Assembly (NCBI RefSeq): GCF_015354575.1
Contig: NZ_JACAFQ010000011.1
Coordinates: 166,740 to 230,739, forward strand
Direction: 5' to 3'
DNA: 64,000 nucleotides
Source of the DNA: Pseudomonas sp. UFMG81
Lineage (GTDB): Bacteria; Pseudomonadota; Gammaproteobacteria; Pseudomonadales; Pseudomonadaceae
In this document: piece after piece, positions 25,893 through 34,359 of the stretch
Layout: every line of letters starts with the position of its first letter
How positions within the stretch are numbered: the first letter of the stretch is position 1
The notes under the pieces: generated by a model
What the model saw: only the letters and a program-made list of their open reading frames with translations
Database searches by the model: none
What the model was told of the DNA's origin: nothing
Program-made: the position numbers and the translations under genes

Positions 25893-28238
25893 GTGACCTC
25901 GTACGAAAAACTCCCGGACAACGCCCCCGCCTCTTCCCCTCGCTACAAACCCTACCCCGGCCCTGCCGGCGGCTGGGGCGCCTTGCGCAGTGTGGCCAAG
26001 GCCTGGGTCGGCAGCGACAACGCCCTGAAGAACATCCGCGCCCTGCTCAAGACCAACCAGAACGGCGGCTTCGACTGCCCCGGCTGCGCCTGGGGCGATT
26101 CGCCCGAGAGCGGCATGGTCAAGTTCTGCGAGAACGGCGCCAAGGCAGTGAACTGGGAGGCCACCAAGCGCCGCGTCGATGCGGCGTTCTTCGCCCGCTA
26201 CAGCGTCAGTGCGCTGTTGCAGCAGAGCGACTACTGGCTGGAGTACCAGGGCCGCCTGACCGAGCCAATGGTCTACGACCCGAGCACCGACCGCTACCAG
26301 CCGATCGAGTGGGACGCAGCGTTCGCCCTGATCGCCCGCCACCTGAACGACCTCGCCAGCCCTGACCAGGCCGAGTTCTATACCTCCGGCCGGGCCAGCA
26401 ACGAGGCGGCGTACCTGTACCAGCTGTTCGTGCGCGCCTACGGCACCAACAACTTCCCCGACTGCTCGAACATGTGCCACGAAGCCAGCGGCGTGGCCCT
26501 GGGCCAGAGCGTCGGGGTGGGCAAGGGCACGGTCACCTACGATGACTTCGAGCACGCCGACGCGATCTTCGTCTGGGGCCAGAACCCCGGCACCAACCAC
26601 CCGCGCATGCTCGACCCGCTGCGCGACGCGGTGAAGCGTGGTGCCCAGGTGGTCTGCGTCAACCCGCTCAAGGAGCGTGGCCTGGAGCGCTTCCAGCACC
26701 CGCAGAACCCGCTGGAGATGCTGACCAACACCGACCGGCCGACCAACACCGCGTTCCTGCGCCCGGCGCTGGGCGGCGACATGGCGCTGCTGCGTGGCAT
26801 GGCCAAGTTCCTGCTGCAATGGGAACGCGAGGCGCAGGCCAACGACGAACCGGCGATTTTCGACCACGCCTTCATCGCCGAGCACGGCCATGGCGTGGAT
26901 GAGTACCTGGCGGTGGTCGACGCCACACCCTGGGACCATATCGAAGCGCAATCAGGCCTGACCCTGGCCGACATCGAGCTGGCAGCGCGCATGTACTGCC
27001 GGGGCAAGCGGGTGATCATGTGCTGGGCCATGGGCATCACCCAGCACCGCCACTCGGTGCCGACCATCCAGGAAATCGTCAACCTGATGCTGCTGCGCGG
27101 CAACCTCGGCGTACCGGGCGCGGGCCTGTGCCCGGTGCGCGGCCACAGCAACGTGCAGGGCGACCGCACCATGGGCATCAACGAGCGCCCGCCGGTGCTG
27201 CTGCTCGACGCCCTCGAAAAGCGCTTCGGCTTCCCGGTGCCCCGGCACAACGGCCACAACACCGTCGAGGCAATCCACGCCATGCTCGAAGGCCGGGCCA
27301 AGGTGTTCATCGGGTTGGGCGGCAACTTCGCCCAGGCCACGCCAGACACCGAGCGCACCGCGCAGGCCCTGCGCAACTGCGCGCTGACCGTGCATATCAG
27401 CACCAAGCTCAACCGCAGCCACCTGATCCATGGCAAGCAGGCGCTGATCTTGCCGTGCCTGGGACGCACCGATATCGACTTGCAGGTTGAAGGCCCGCAG
27501 GCGGTGACGGTCGAGGACTCGTTCAGCATGGTCCATGCCTCCAACGGCCAGCTCAAGCCGTTATCCAGGCAGATGCGCTCGGAGCCTGCCGTGGTTGCCG
27601 GTATCGCCGCCGCCACCCTGGGCAAACAGCCGGTGGACTGGCACTGGCTGGTGGCCGACTACGGCCGCATCCGTGACCTGATCGCCGACACCATCCCGGG
27701 CTTCGCCGATTTCAACCAGCGCCTGCACCTGCCGGGCGGCTTCTACCTGGGCAACAGCGCCGGCAGCCGCCAGTGGAAGACTGCCAGCGGGCGGGCCAAC
27801 TTCAAGGCCAACCTGTTGCCCGACAGCCTGCTCGACGCGCGCGTGCGCGCCAGCGGCCAGCAGCCGGACCTGATCATGCAATCGATGCGTTCGCACGATC
27901 AGTACAACACCACCATCTACGGCATGGACGACCGCTACCGCGGCGTACGCGGCCAGCGCGACGTGCTGTTCGCCAACGAGGCCGACATCATTCGCCTGGG
28001 CTTCCAGCCAGGGCAGAAGGTCGACATCGTGTCGTTGTGGGGCGACGAGCATGTGCGCCGGGTGCATGGGTTCACCCTGCTGGCCTTCGACATCCCGGCC
28101 GGCCAGGCAGCCGCCTACTACCCGGAAGTGAACCCCTTGGTGCCGCTGGAGAGCATCGGCGATGGCAGCCATACGCCGACCTCCAAGTTCATTGCCATCA
28201 AGCTGGAGCGGGCGCGGGACGACGGGCGGATTATCTGA
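25893..28238 (+). CDS. FdhF/YdeP-type molybdopterin oxidoreductase
   Basis: A 781-residue molybdenum enzyme of the DMSO-reductase family, YdeP branch. The N-terminus has FDCPGCAWGDSPESG instead of the four-Cys cluster motif of true formate dehydrogenases; bis-MGD-binding segments include FVWGQNPGTNHPRML, CPVRGHSNVQGDRTMG and the C-terminal MRSHDQYNTTIYG. No redox partner subunit genes lie next to it. The start is GTG (VTSYEKL), eight bases after fdhD. E. coli YdeP is linked to acid resistance; a formate role here is not certain. Confidence 0.88.
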   Translation: MTSYEKLPDNAPASSPRYKPYPGPAGGWGALRSVAKAWVGSDNALKNIRALLKTNQNGGFDCPGCAWGDSPESGMVKFCENGAKAVNWEATKRRVDAAFFARYSVSALLQQSDYWLEYQGRLTEPMVYDPSTDRYQPIEWDAAFALIARHLNDLASPDQAEFYTSGRASNEAAYLYQLFVRAYGTNNFPDCSNMCHEASGVALGQSVGVGKGTVTYDDFEHADAIFVWGQNPGTNHPRMLDPLRDAVKRGAQVVCVNPLKERGLERFQHPQNPLEMLTNTDRPTNTAFLRPALGGDMALLRGMAKFLLQWEREAQANDEPAIFDHAFIAEHGHGVDEYLAVVDATPWDHIEAQSGLTLADIELAARMYCRGKRVIMCWAMGITQHRHSVPTIQEIVNLMLLRGNLGVPGAGLCPVRGHSNVQGDRTMGINERPPVLLLDALEKRFGFPVPRHNGHNTVEAIHAMLEGRAKVFIGLGGNFAQATPDTERTAQALRNCALTVHISTKLNRSHLIHGKQALILPCLGRTDIDLQVEGPQAVTVEDSFSMVHASNGQLKPLSRQMRSEPAVVAGIAAATLGKQPVDWHWLVADYGRIRDLIADTIPGFADFNQRLHLPGGFYLGNSAGSRQWKTASGRANFKANLLPDSLLDARVRASGQQPDLIMQSMRSHDQYNTTIYGMDDRYRGVRGQRDVLFANEADIIRLGFQPGQKVDIVSLWGDEHVRRVHGFTLLAFDIPAGQAAAYYPEVNPLVPLESIGDGSHTPTSKFIAIKLERARDDGRII

Positions 28239-28253
28239 ACTCATCGCCGGCTT

Positions 28254-28372
28254 CTGTAGGAGCGGCCTTGTGTCGCGAAAGAGTCGCGAAGCGGCCCCAC
28301 TGTTCAGCTACCCAACAAAAATCGCCGGGGCTGCTGCGCAGCCCATTCGCGACACAAGGCCGCTCCTACAGG
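28254..28372. repeat. REPIN, GTGTCGCGAA type
   Basis: Inverted arms starting CTGTAGGAGCGGCCTTGTGT, with inner stems near GCGGCCCC and GCTGCGCAGC. It occupies the first third of the 365-bp gap between the molybdoenzyme and the glycine-zipper gene. The rest of the gap holds an orphan terminator and an AT-rich promoter-like stretch around 28480-28510. Confidence 0.85.
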
Positions 28373-28410
28373 CATAGCCGTATCAGCGCAGATGTGGCTT
28401 CAAGCGCCCA

Positions 28411-28444
28411 CAAAAAAGCCCTGTTCCGCAACGGTTCAGGGCTT
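28411..28444 (-). terminator. Orphan minus-strand terminator hairpin
   Basis: AAGCCCTG and CAGGGCTT (28416-28423, 28437-28444) form a perfect 8-bp stem. The six A before it read as TTTTTT on the minus strand, giving the order stem then U-run expected of a terminator in that direction. There is no plus-strand U-run, and no minus-strand gene ends here. Confidence 0.6.
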
Positions 28445-28603
28445 GGTCATAAAAGCCTCTGACAGCCGAAAATCGAGAAAGTTTCATACATAATTCAATA
28501 ACTTACCGAATTGTGTACAACTCGTGCTACTCGTCGGATTTCCATTGCAAGCCGCTTCGCCGAGCCTCAAATTCCGCCTCGTCATCCCCTTGAGGCTCTC
28601 TCG

Positions 28604-29083
28604 ATGAAGAAGTACTCCTCTATTCTGATGTTGTCTTTTAGCTTGCTCAGCGGCGTGGCCATGGCAGGCGGCACCACCGAGGCCGGCATTGGCGGCGCAC
28701 TGGGTGGGGTACTCGGCTCCGTGGTGGGCAACTCCATCGGTGGTAGCACCGGCGGCGCCATTGGTGCAGGCCTGGGCGGCGCGGCCGGCGGTGCCCTGGG
28801 TGCCGACAAGCGCCAGCGTGGTGAGGCCGCCATCGGCGGCGCGCTGGGCGCGGCCGGCGGCAACGTGGTGGGTCGCTCGGTGGGCGGCACCACCGGCAGC
28901 TACATCGGTGCGGCAGCCGGTGGCGGCGCCGGTGGCGCGCTGGGTAACTACATGGGCAACAAGGCCGATGAAGACGAGCGCCACGACTCGCGTCGCTACC
29001 GCCGCGACTACGATGATCGCCGCTACCATGACCGCGGCCGCCACTATGGCCACCGCAAGCACAAGCACTGGCGCCACGACTGA
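28604..29083 (+). CDS. Glycine-zipper outer-membrane-type protein
   Basis: A 159-residue exported protein: a signal peptide (MKKYSSILMLSFSLLSGVAMA) followed by about 110 residues of Gly/Ala-rich repeats (GGALGGVLGSVVGNSIGG and similar, spaced GxxxG) and a tail rich in Arg, His, Tyr and Asp. Glycine zippers form packed membrane helices; relatives are often outer-membrane or stress proteins. The start was chosen because it gives the signal peptide and has GAGG upstream. A strong terminator follows. No partner is visible. Confidence 0.85.
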   Translation: MKKYSSILMLSFSLLSGVAMAGGTTEAGIGGALGGVLGSVVGNSIGGSTGGAIGAGLGGAAGGALGADKRQRGEAAIGGALGAAGGNVVGRSVGGTTGSYIGAAAGGGAGGALGNYMGNKADEDERHDSRRYRRDYDDRRYHDRGRHYGHRKHKHWRHD

Positions 29084-29109
29084 TCGCTGAACGCCTGAGC
29101 TAGCTACCC

Positions 29110-29141
29110 AAGGCCCCGCCCTCATCGGCGGGGCCTTTTGG
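29110..29141 (+). terminator. Rho-independent terminator of the glycine-zipper gene
   Basis: An 11-bp stem (AAGGCCCCGCC with GGCGGGGCCTT) and a 6-base loop, followed by TTTTGGTTTT. It lies 26 bp after the stop codon. Confidence 0.88.
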
Positions 29142-29172
29142 TTTTCAGCACCTGGGGTTACTCAAGCACGCC

Positions 29173-29607
29173 TCAACGATTGAGCGACAGCCCGGCGAGT
29201 ATCAGTTGCAGCGTCTGCGGTAGCGCCGCCGGCCGGCCGGAGGCACGCTCGACGAACACCTGCACCAGGGTACCTGCCGCACACGCCTCAGCCTCGCCCG
29301 GGCGGAACAGCGCCAGGCGGAACTCCACCGTGCTGCCGGCCAGGCGCGTCACGCCCAGGCCCACTTCGAGCACATCCGGAAAGCCAGGCAGGGCAAAGAA
29401 GTCCGCCGCCGAACTCACCACGAAGCCCGCCAGCTCGCCATCGCGCAGGTCCAGCTCGGCCTGCTCGACGAGAAAGGCCTGGATCGCGGTTTCGAAAAAG
29501 CCGTGCACCGTGGAGCCGGCGAGGTGGCCGTTGAGGTCGTTGTCCTGAGGGCGGGTGAGGATGGGGTGGAAGTGGGAGAAGGCGGAGCGTTGGGGGGATT
29601 CGGTCAT
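29173..29607 (-). CDS. Hotdog-fold acyl-CoA thioesterase
   Basis: A 144-residue 4-hydroxybenzoyl-CoA-thioesterase-like protein. RPQDNDLNGHLAGSTVHGFFE near the start matches the family pattern R-x-D-D-x-x-G-H-x-x-x-x-x-Y/F, with the catalytic Asp/Asn position at DNDLNGH; the second half (VEVGLGVTRLAGSTVEFRLALF) forms the hotdog sheet. It should hydrolyse acyl-CoA in the cytoplasm; the chain preference is unknown. It is divergent from the toxin-antitoxin-like pair. Confidence 0.85.
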   Translation of the reverse strand: MTESPQRSAFSHFHPILTRPQDNDLNGHLAGSTVHGFFETAIQAFLVEQAELDLRDGELAGFVVSSAADFFALPGFPDVLEVGLGVTRLAGSTVEFRLALFRPGEAEACAAGTLVQVFVERASGRPAALPQTLQLILAGLSLNR

Positions 29608-29631
29608 CGGGGCGTCCTGGGTGAAGAGTTA

Positions 29632-29658
29632 GGGAAGCTTCCCACAGCGACTTGGGAA
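29632..29658. promoter_or_regulatory. Triple GGGAA/TTCCC half-site cluster upstream of the TA-like pair
   Basis: Three alternating half-sites lie within 27 bp: GGGAAGCTTCCC (29632-29643, a perfect 12-bp palindrome) and TTCCCA-(8)-TGGGAA (29639-29658). A good -10 box TATAGT lies just downstream at 29663-29668. The position suggests an operator for autoregulation of the toxin-antitoxin-like pair; it also lies 25 bp upstream of the divergent thioesterase start. Confidence 0.5.
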
Positions 29659-29708
29659 CGCCTATAGTCGCAATCAACAATAGATTGCCTAGCATGGGTG
29701 CATCGCCA

Positions 29709-30173
29709 ATGAAACCGAGACATACGCCTGTGCCCACCCTTCAACTGGATCATGCCCATCTCAGCCGGCTGGCCGGCAATGGCCGTATCAACGCCACCCA
29801 TATCGTCAGCCAGGCTGGCGGCTGGGCCATTCAAGTGGACGTCGACGATCAGGAGCACGTGCTCACCGCACAGCGTAGCGGCAACGTGCGGCTGTTCAAG
29901 AAGCTCGAAACGCTGGTCAGCTACCTGCAGGCGCTTGGTATCGACCATTTCGAAATCGACAGTTCGACCTGGGATCCGCAGCAAACCGGCACCTACCAAC
30001 GGCCGGATCGTTCCCAGGCACTCAAACGGGCCCATGAAGCCGCGGCCTACGACGCCTGGTTCATCGAGCAGGTGCACGCCAGCCGCCGTGACCCATCACC
30101 CTCGCTGGATGATGAAGAAGTCGAACAATTCTTCGCTGCCCGCCGCGCCGAATTAAGAACCCAAAAACGCTGA
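29709..30173 (+). CDS. Putative antitoxin paired with a RelE/ParE-type toxin
   Basis: A 154-residue protein of no family that I can name with certainty. The first 80 residues look like mixed alpha/beta (ATHIVSQAGGWAIQVDVDDQ); the last 60 are charged and helical (RSQALKRAHEAAAYDAWFIEQ and DDEEVEQFFAARRAELR), as in antitoxin tails that wrap a ParE-type toxin. The stop overlaps the toxin start (TGATG). The start MKPRH was chosen for GGGTG upstream; a Met five codons earlier is also possible. The antitoxin role rests on gene order, overlap and the toxin fold. Confidence 0.7.
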   Translation: MKPRHTPVPTLQLDHAHLSRLAGNGRINATHIVSQAGGWAIQVDVDDQEHVLTAQRSGNVRLFKKLETLVSYLQALGIDHFEIDSSTWDPQQTGTYQRPDRSQALKRAHEAAAYDAWFIEQVHASRRDPSPSLDDEEVEQFFAARRAELRTQKR

Positions 30174-30445
30174 TGCGCCTTGCCTGGTCGACGATGGCTC
30201 GAAAAGACCGTCTACGCATCATGACGCTCATTGCAGAAGACAACCCGACAGCCGCAGTGGCGCTGGATGAAGCATTCAGGGACAAGGCGAGGCACGCGGC
30301 CCGATTTCCACGCCTCTACAGGCCTGGCAGATGTGTTGAAACCCACGAAATTGTGGTGACCAGCAACTACATCATGATCTACCAGGTACTCGAGGACACA
30401 GTCGAAATCCTCCGCATCCTGCATGCCCGACGACAGTGGCCATGA
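30173..30445 (+). CDS. RelE/ParE superfamily toxin
   Basis: A 90-residue protein of the RelE/ParE toxin superfamily. The N-terminal helices (WSTMARKDRLRIMTLIAEDNP) and the strand-rich end (CVETHEIVVTSNYIMIYQVLEDTVEILRILHARRQWP, given here only by its ends CVETHE and RILHARRQWP) follow the family plan, with the typical HARRQWP finish. RelE-type members cut mRNA at the ribosome and ParE-type members poison gyrase; this sequence looks closer to ParE, but that is inference. One base overlaps the upstream gene. A strong bidirectional terminator follows. Confidence 0.85.
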   Translation: MRLAWSTMARKDRLRIMTLIAEDNPTAAVALDEAFRDKARHAARFPRLYRPGRCVETHEIVVTSNYIMIYQVLEDTVEILRILHARRQWP

Positions 30446-30454
30446 CCTCAGAAA

Positions 30455-30484
30455 CAAAAAAGCCGCCCCGAAGGGCGGCTTTCT
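30455..30484. terminator. Bidirectional terminator between the toxin and pckA
   Basis: An 8-bp stem (AGCCGCCC/GGGCGGCT) with the stable loop CGAA, flanked by AAAAAA on the left and TTTCTTG on the right. On the minus strand the A-run gives TTTTTT, so it should end pckA well; on the plus strand it ends the toxin unit less strongly. Confidence 0.88.
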
Positions 30485-30504
30485 TGTTTCTGGTCGGTCA
30501 GCGC

Positions 30505-32046
30505 TTACAGCTGCGGACCAGCGGCCTTGATGGCATCGGAAACTTCGAACTTCTTGAAGTTTTCGATGAACAGGCCGGCCAGGCCCTTGGCAGCTTCGTC
30601 GTAGGCAGCCTTGTCAGCCCAGGTAGTGCGCGGGTTGAGCAGCTCGGTGTCGACGCCCGGAACAGCCTTCGGCACGTCCAGGTTGATGATGTCCAGGTGC
30701 TCGGTTTCGGCACCGACCAGAGCACCGCTCTGGATGGCGGCGATCACGCCACGGGTGGTCGGGATGCTGAAGCGCTTGCCCACGCCGTAGCCGCCGCCGG
30801 TCCAACCGGTGTTGACCAGGTAGACCTTGGAGCCGAAGGCCTTGATGCGCTTGATCAGCAGCTCGGCGTAGACGCCGGCCGGGCGCGGGAAGAACGGAGC
30901 GCCGAAACAGGTGGAGAAGGTCGACTTGATGCCGCCGCCCGAACCCATTTCGGTGGAACCGACCAGCGCGGTGTAGCCGGACAGGAAGTGGTAGGCCGCC
31001 TGCTCGTTGTTGAGGATCGACACCGGTGGCAGTACGCCGGTCAGGTCGCAGGTCAGGAAGATGACCGCGTTCGGCTCGCCGCCCAGGTTCTTCTCGGAGA
31101 CCTTGGCAACGTGCTCCAGCGGGTAGGCGGCACGGCTGTTCTGGGTCAGGCTCACATCGGTGTAGTCGGCGTGCTTGGCATCGTTGATGACGACGTTTTC
31201 CAGCACCGCACCGTGCTTGATGGCTTTCCAGATGACCGGCTCGTTCTTCTCGGACAGGTCGATGCACTTGGCGTAGCAGCCGCCTTCGATGTTGAAGACC
31301 ACGCCTTCGCCCCAACCGTGCTCGTCGTCACCGATCAGGTAACGGCTTTCGTCGGCCGACAGGGTGGTCTTGCCGGTGCCGGACAGGCCGAAGAACAGGG
31401 TGACATCACCCTGCTCGCCGATGTTGGCGGCGCAGTGCATCGGCAGCACGTCGGCGGCCGGCAGCAGGAAGTTCTGCACCGAGAACATGGCTTTCTTCAT
31501 TTCACCGGCGTAGCGCATGCCGGCGATCAGCACTTTCTTCTGGGCGAAGTTGATGATCACGCAGCCGTCGGAGTTGGTGCCGTCACGCTCAGGCACGCAC
31601 TCGAAGTTGGCGACGTTCAGCACTTGCCACTCATCACGGCCGGCCGGGTTGTACTGGGCCGGGTTGATGAACAGGCAACGGCCGAACAGGTTCTGCCAGG
31701 CGGTCTGGGTGGTCATCTTGACCGGCAGGTAGTGCTCGGCCGCAGCCCCTACGTGAACGTAGGAAACGAAGTGATCCTGGGCGTTGTTGAACGCCTCGAC
31801 GCGGTCCCACAGGGCATCGAACTTGTCGGCCGGGAACTTGCGGTTGATCGGGCCCCAGCCAATCTGGTCCTGGGTGGAAGGTTCTTCGACGATGAAACGG
31901 TCAGCCGGCGAACGGCCGGTGCGGTGACCGGTTTCGACAACCAGTGCGCCAGTATCGGCCAGCACGCCTTCACCGCGTTGCAGCGCTTCTTCTACCAGCT
32001 TGTCGACGCTCAGGTCGGTGTACACGGTGTTGTTGGCTTGCGTCAT
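30505..32046 (-). CDS. pckA: Phosphoenolpyruvate carboxykinase (ATP)
   Basis: A 513-residue cytoplasmic enzyme that makes phosphoenolpyruvate and CO2 from oxaloacetate and ATP, the entry to gluconeogenesis from TCA-cycle acids. The kinase P-loop is [11 protein letters not shown] at residues 220-230, followed by the metal-binding [18 protein letters not shown] near residue 42 binds oxaloacetate. The start MTQANNT was chosen by family length; a possible Met 12 codons upstream adds residues not conserved. It is monocistronic, with its own promoter-like sequence and a terminator. Confidence 0.97.
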   Translation of the reverse strand: MTQANNTVYTDLSVDKLVEEALQRGEGVLADTGALVVETGHRTGRSPADRFIVEEPSTQDQIGWGPINRKFPADKFDALWDRVEAFNNAQDHFVSYVHVGAAAEHYLPVKMTTQTAWQNLFGRCLFINPAQYNPAGRDEWQVLNVANFECVPERDGTNSDGCVIINFAQKKVLIAGMRYAGEMKKAMFSVQNFLLPAADVLPMHCAANIGEQGDVTLFFGLSGTGKTTLSADESRYLIGDDEHGWGEGVVFNIEGGCYAKCIDLSEKNEPVIWKAIKHGAVLENVVINDAKHADYTDVSLTQNSRAAYPLEHVAKVSEKNLGGEPNAVIFLTCDLTGVLPPVSILNNEQAAYHFLSGYTALVGSTEMGSGGGIKSTFSTCFGAPFFPRPAGVYAELLIKRIKAFGSKVYLVNTGWTGGGYGVGKRFSIPTTRGVIAAIQSGALVGAETEHLDIINLDVPKAVPGVDTELLNPRTTWADKAAYDEAAKGLAGLFIENFKKFEVSDAIKAAGPQL

Positions 32047-32132
32047 GAGATACCCCATCCGGCCCGAGGCCGAGTGCTCCAAACGTTTTGTAGTTGTCTT
32101 GAAAAAACTACTACAGCGAAAAAAGTGGCCGG

Positions 32133-32141
32133 ATTATGCCA
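32133..32141 (-). promoter_or_regulatory. Extended -10 promoter element upstream of pckA
   Basis: On the minus strand TGGCATAAT matches an extended -10 (TGn followed by a 5/6 match to TATAAT), about 87 bp before the pckA ATG. No good -35 is seen at the usual distance, as allowed for extended -10 promoters. Confidence 0.45.
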
Positions 32142-32147
32142 GAAACG

Positions 32148-32204
32148 CCCAAAAAAAGTAGGCCCCTCCTGTCAGAACTGCGCTTTTGCGCAATTCGACA
32201 GGAG
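32148..32204 (-). terminator. Inverted repeat with U-run, probable hslO terminator
   Basis: Arms CTCCTGTC (32166-32173) and GACAGGAG (32197-32204) enclose an inner GCGC-TTTT-GCGC hairpin. Ten bases further on the minus strand comes TTTTTTT. The distance between stem and U-run is larger than ideal. It lies 22 bp after the hslO stop. Confidence 0.5.
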
Positions 32205-32225
32205 AAAATCCTGTAGTTAACCGTT

Positions 32226-33128
32226 TCAGTGGTGAGTTTCTGATGGCGCGTCGGTGCCACCACCGGCAAACAATTGCGCCACATCGCTCGCATCGAACAA
32301 ATAGCGCTCGTTGCAGAACTGGCAATCGATCTCGACCTTGCCGCCACATTCCTCCACCAGCGCCTTGGCATCGTGCTCGCCGAGGCTGACCAGGGCATTG
32401 CCGGAGCGCTCGCGCGAACAGCTGCAACGGAAGCGCAGCGGCTGGATGTCGAACAGGCGCACGGCGTCCTCGTGGTACAGGCGGTGCAGCACGGTTTCGT
32501 TGTCCAGGCCAAGCAGCTCTTCTGCCTTGACGGTATTGGCCAGGGCCTTGACGTGGGCCCAGCTTTCCTCGCGCTCCTCGATATCCTTGTGGATTTCGGC
32601 CGGCAGTTGCTGCACCAGCAGGCCGCGGGCGCGTGCACCGTCGGCGGTCAGGGCGATGCTGGTGTTCACCTGCTGGGACATGACGAAGTAGTTGGTGAAG
32701 CACTCCGACAGGTCTTTGCCGTCCAGCTCGACGGTGCCCTGGTAGCGCTGGCCGTTGACCGGAATGATGGTCAGCACCAGGTGGCCGCCAGGCATCAGGT
32801 CGGCGAGGCTCGCAGCATCCTCGATCTGCTCGGCTTCGAAGCGCGCCAGGCCACGGATGTCGTGCTCGCTGGTGTACTCGATGGCCAGCAGCGGCACGGG
32901 GCCCTGGGACTGTGCCTGGAGCACCAGCAACCCATCGAACTTCAGGGTGCCGACCAGCAGCGCTGCGGCGGCCATCAGCTCGCCCAGCAGGTGCTGAACC
33001 GGCTGCGGGTACGCATGCTTGGCCAGCACCTCGGCGTAACTGCGTTCCAGCGCGACCATCTCACCGCGAACATCGCGGTCGTCGAAGATGAACCGTTGGG
33101 TGAAATCTGTATCTGGCAAGTCGCTCAT
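32226..33128 (-). CDS. hslO: Redox-regulated chaperone Hsp33
   Basis: A 300-residue holdase chaperone that is switched on by oxidation. The C-terminal zinc switch has the expected four cysteines: Cys235 and Cys237 (RCSCSRER), Cys269 and Cys272 (CQFCNERY). The N-terminal domain shows the family start [20 protein letters not shown]. In the cytoplasm it protects unfolded proteins under peroxide or bleach stress. The start MSDLPDT fits the usual length; residues readable upstream are antisense to the neighbouring gene region. It is divergent from the PAP2 gene. Confidence 0.96.
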   Translation of the reverse strand: MSDLPDTDFTQRFIFDDRDVRGEMVALERSYAEVLAKHAYPQPVQHLLGELMAAAALLVGTLKFDGLLVLQAQSQGPVPLLAIEYTSEHDIRGLARFEAEQIEDAASLADLMPGGHLVLTIIPVNGQRYQGTVELDGKDLSECFTNYFVMSQQVNTSIALTADGARARGLLVQQLPAEIHKDIEEREESWAHVKALANTVKAEELLGLDNETVLHRLYHEDAVRLFDIQPLRFRCSCSRERSGNALVSLGEHDAKALVEECGGKVEIDCQFCNERYLFDASDVAQLFAGGGTDAPSETHH

Positions 33129-33236
33129 GGTTGTCTGGCTTTCTGAAAATGATTGCAAAATAATTACAGGAGACTGAAAGGTCTGTCGTAGAGCGCTTGC
33201 TAAGCGCTCAGTTGCTCCTGGAGATCGAGGTATTTT

Positions 33237-34037
33237 ATGGATAATCGACCACTGTTCCAAGCAAGGTGGTCCTGGGGACCCTTGGTGGCCTGCACCCTGC
33301 TGCCCATCGCCCTACTGTGTTTCTGGTTATGGCCCATTGGCCAGAACCTGTGCCTGACTTTCGACGAATGGCTGTTCCACAGCCTCAACGCGCCACTGGC
33401 CGACCATGTGCTCTGGCGCTCGGTCTGGGCCGTCGGCAGCCTGCGCCCATTCGACATCCTGGTCGGGCTGATCATGCTGTCGCTACTGGTCAAGGGCGAC
33501 TGGGTGTTCAGGGCCGGGCAGGTACGCCATGCGTTCTTCGGCTTCCTGGTGACGCTTTTCCTCTTAGTGGTGATTCGCGCGCTGTTTTCCAAGTGGGTCG
33601 GTGCAATGGGTTGGCAACACAGCAGCCCGTCGATGGTGCTCGACAACGCCGTACACCTGAGCGACTACTACCCGCACCTGGAAGCCAAATGGGAGCTCAA
33701 GGACCGTTCCGGGCAGAGTTTCCCGGGTGACCATGCCTCGGTGCTGCTGATCTGGGCGCTGTTCATGAGCCTGTTCAGCCGCCGTCTGTTGCAGCATCTG
33801 GTGATCTGGGCGCTGGCGTTGCTGTTCATGCTGCCGCGCCTGGTCGCCGGTGCGCACTGGGGCCAGGACGACTACATCGGCGGCCTGCTGATGGCGGTGC
33901 TGGCGCTGGGCTGGAGCTGCCATACACCGCTGATGGCCACGGCCAGTGCGGCATTGGTGCGCTGGACGGCGCCGTTGTTCAGATTGATGAGCCGGTTGCC
34001 TTTGGTCGGGCGGATGAGCGTGATACGCGCCGCCTGA
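33237..34037 (+). CDS. PAP2-family membrane phosphatase
   Basis: A 266-residue integral-membrane phosphatase of the PAP2 superfamily. The catalytic motifs are seen as [11 protein letters not shown] (near residue 162) and [16 protein letters not shown] (near residue 202); the first motif KxxxxxxRP is less clear, near [13 protein letters not shown]. About six hydrophobic helices are present. Members remove phosphate from lipid A, undecaprenyl diphosphate or phosphatidic acid; the exact substrate is not clear. It is followed by a large REP cluster. Confidence 0.82.
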   Translation: MDNRPLFQARWSWGPLVACTLLPIALLCFWLWPIGQNLCLTFDEWLFHSLNAPLADHVLWRSVWAVGSLRPFDILVGLIMLSLLVKGDWVFRAGQVRHAFFGFLVTLFLLVVIRALFSKWVGAMGWQHSSPSMVLDNAVHLSDYYPHLEAKWELKDRSGQSFPGDHASVLLIWALFMSLFSRRLLQHLVIWALALLFMLPRLVAGAHWGQDDYIGGLLMAVLALGWSCHTPLMATASAALVRWTAPLFRLMSRLPLVGRMSVIRAA

Positions 34038-34046
34038 TCACTCACT

Positions 34047-34357
34047 GGGGCCGCTGCGCGGCCCTTTCGCCGCGGTTCGCCGCTGCGACAAGCCGGCTCC
34101 CATATCTTGCGCGGTCTCTGTAGGAGCGGCCTTGTGTCGCGAACGGGCCGCAAAGCGGCCCCGGCGATCTTGAGGTGTATTCGAGATCCTGGGGGCGCTG
34201 CGCACCCCTTTCCGACCGGTCCGGCGCCCCGGCAAGGCCGCTCCTACAGAAGCCTGCGTAAGACAGTTGCTCCCACACTCACTGAACGCTCTTGATTCTT
34301 GAGGGAGCCGGCCTGTCGCAGCGGCGAACCGCGGCAAAAGGGCTGCGCAGCAGCCCC
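34047..34357. repeat. Nested REPIN: outer inverted REP pair
   Basis: The outer arms, 34047-34101 and 34303-34357, are near-perfect inverted copies with GGGGCCGCTGCGCGGCCCTT at the left end and a shared GCGGTTCGCCGCTGCGACA core. This arm type appears nowhere else in the window. Between the arms lies a second, different REP pair (34118-34249). The cluster fills the whole 322-bp gap between the PAP2 gene and hslR. Confidence 0.8.
34118..34249. repeat. Nested REPIN: inner asymmetric REP pair
   Basis: The left arm is of the GTGTCGCGAA type (GTAGGAGCGGCCTTGTGTCG) and the right arm of a type with GCCGGGGCGCCGGACCGGTC after the same GTAGGAGCGGCCTTG head. The two arms therefore pair only at their ends. 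The same asymmetric combination occurs at 48938-49069 and 55742-55861. Confidence 0.8.
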
Positions 34358-34359
34358 AT

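Noticed and set aside
30436..32220. Open frame of 594 residues opposite pckA
   Set aside because: Antisense shadow; pckA is certain and the product has no domain.
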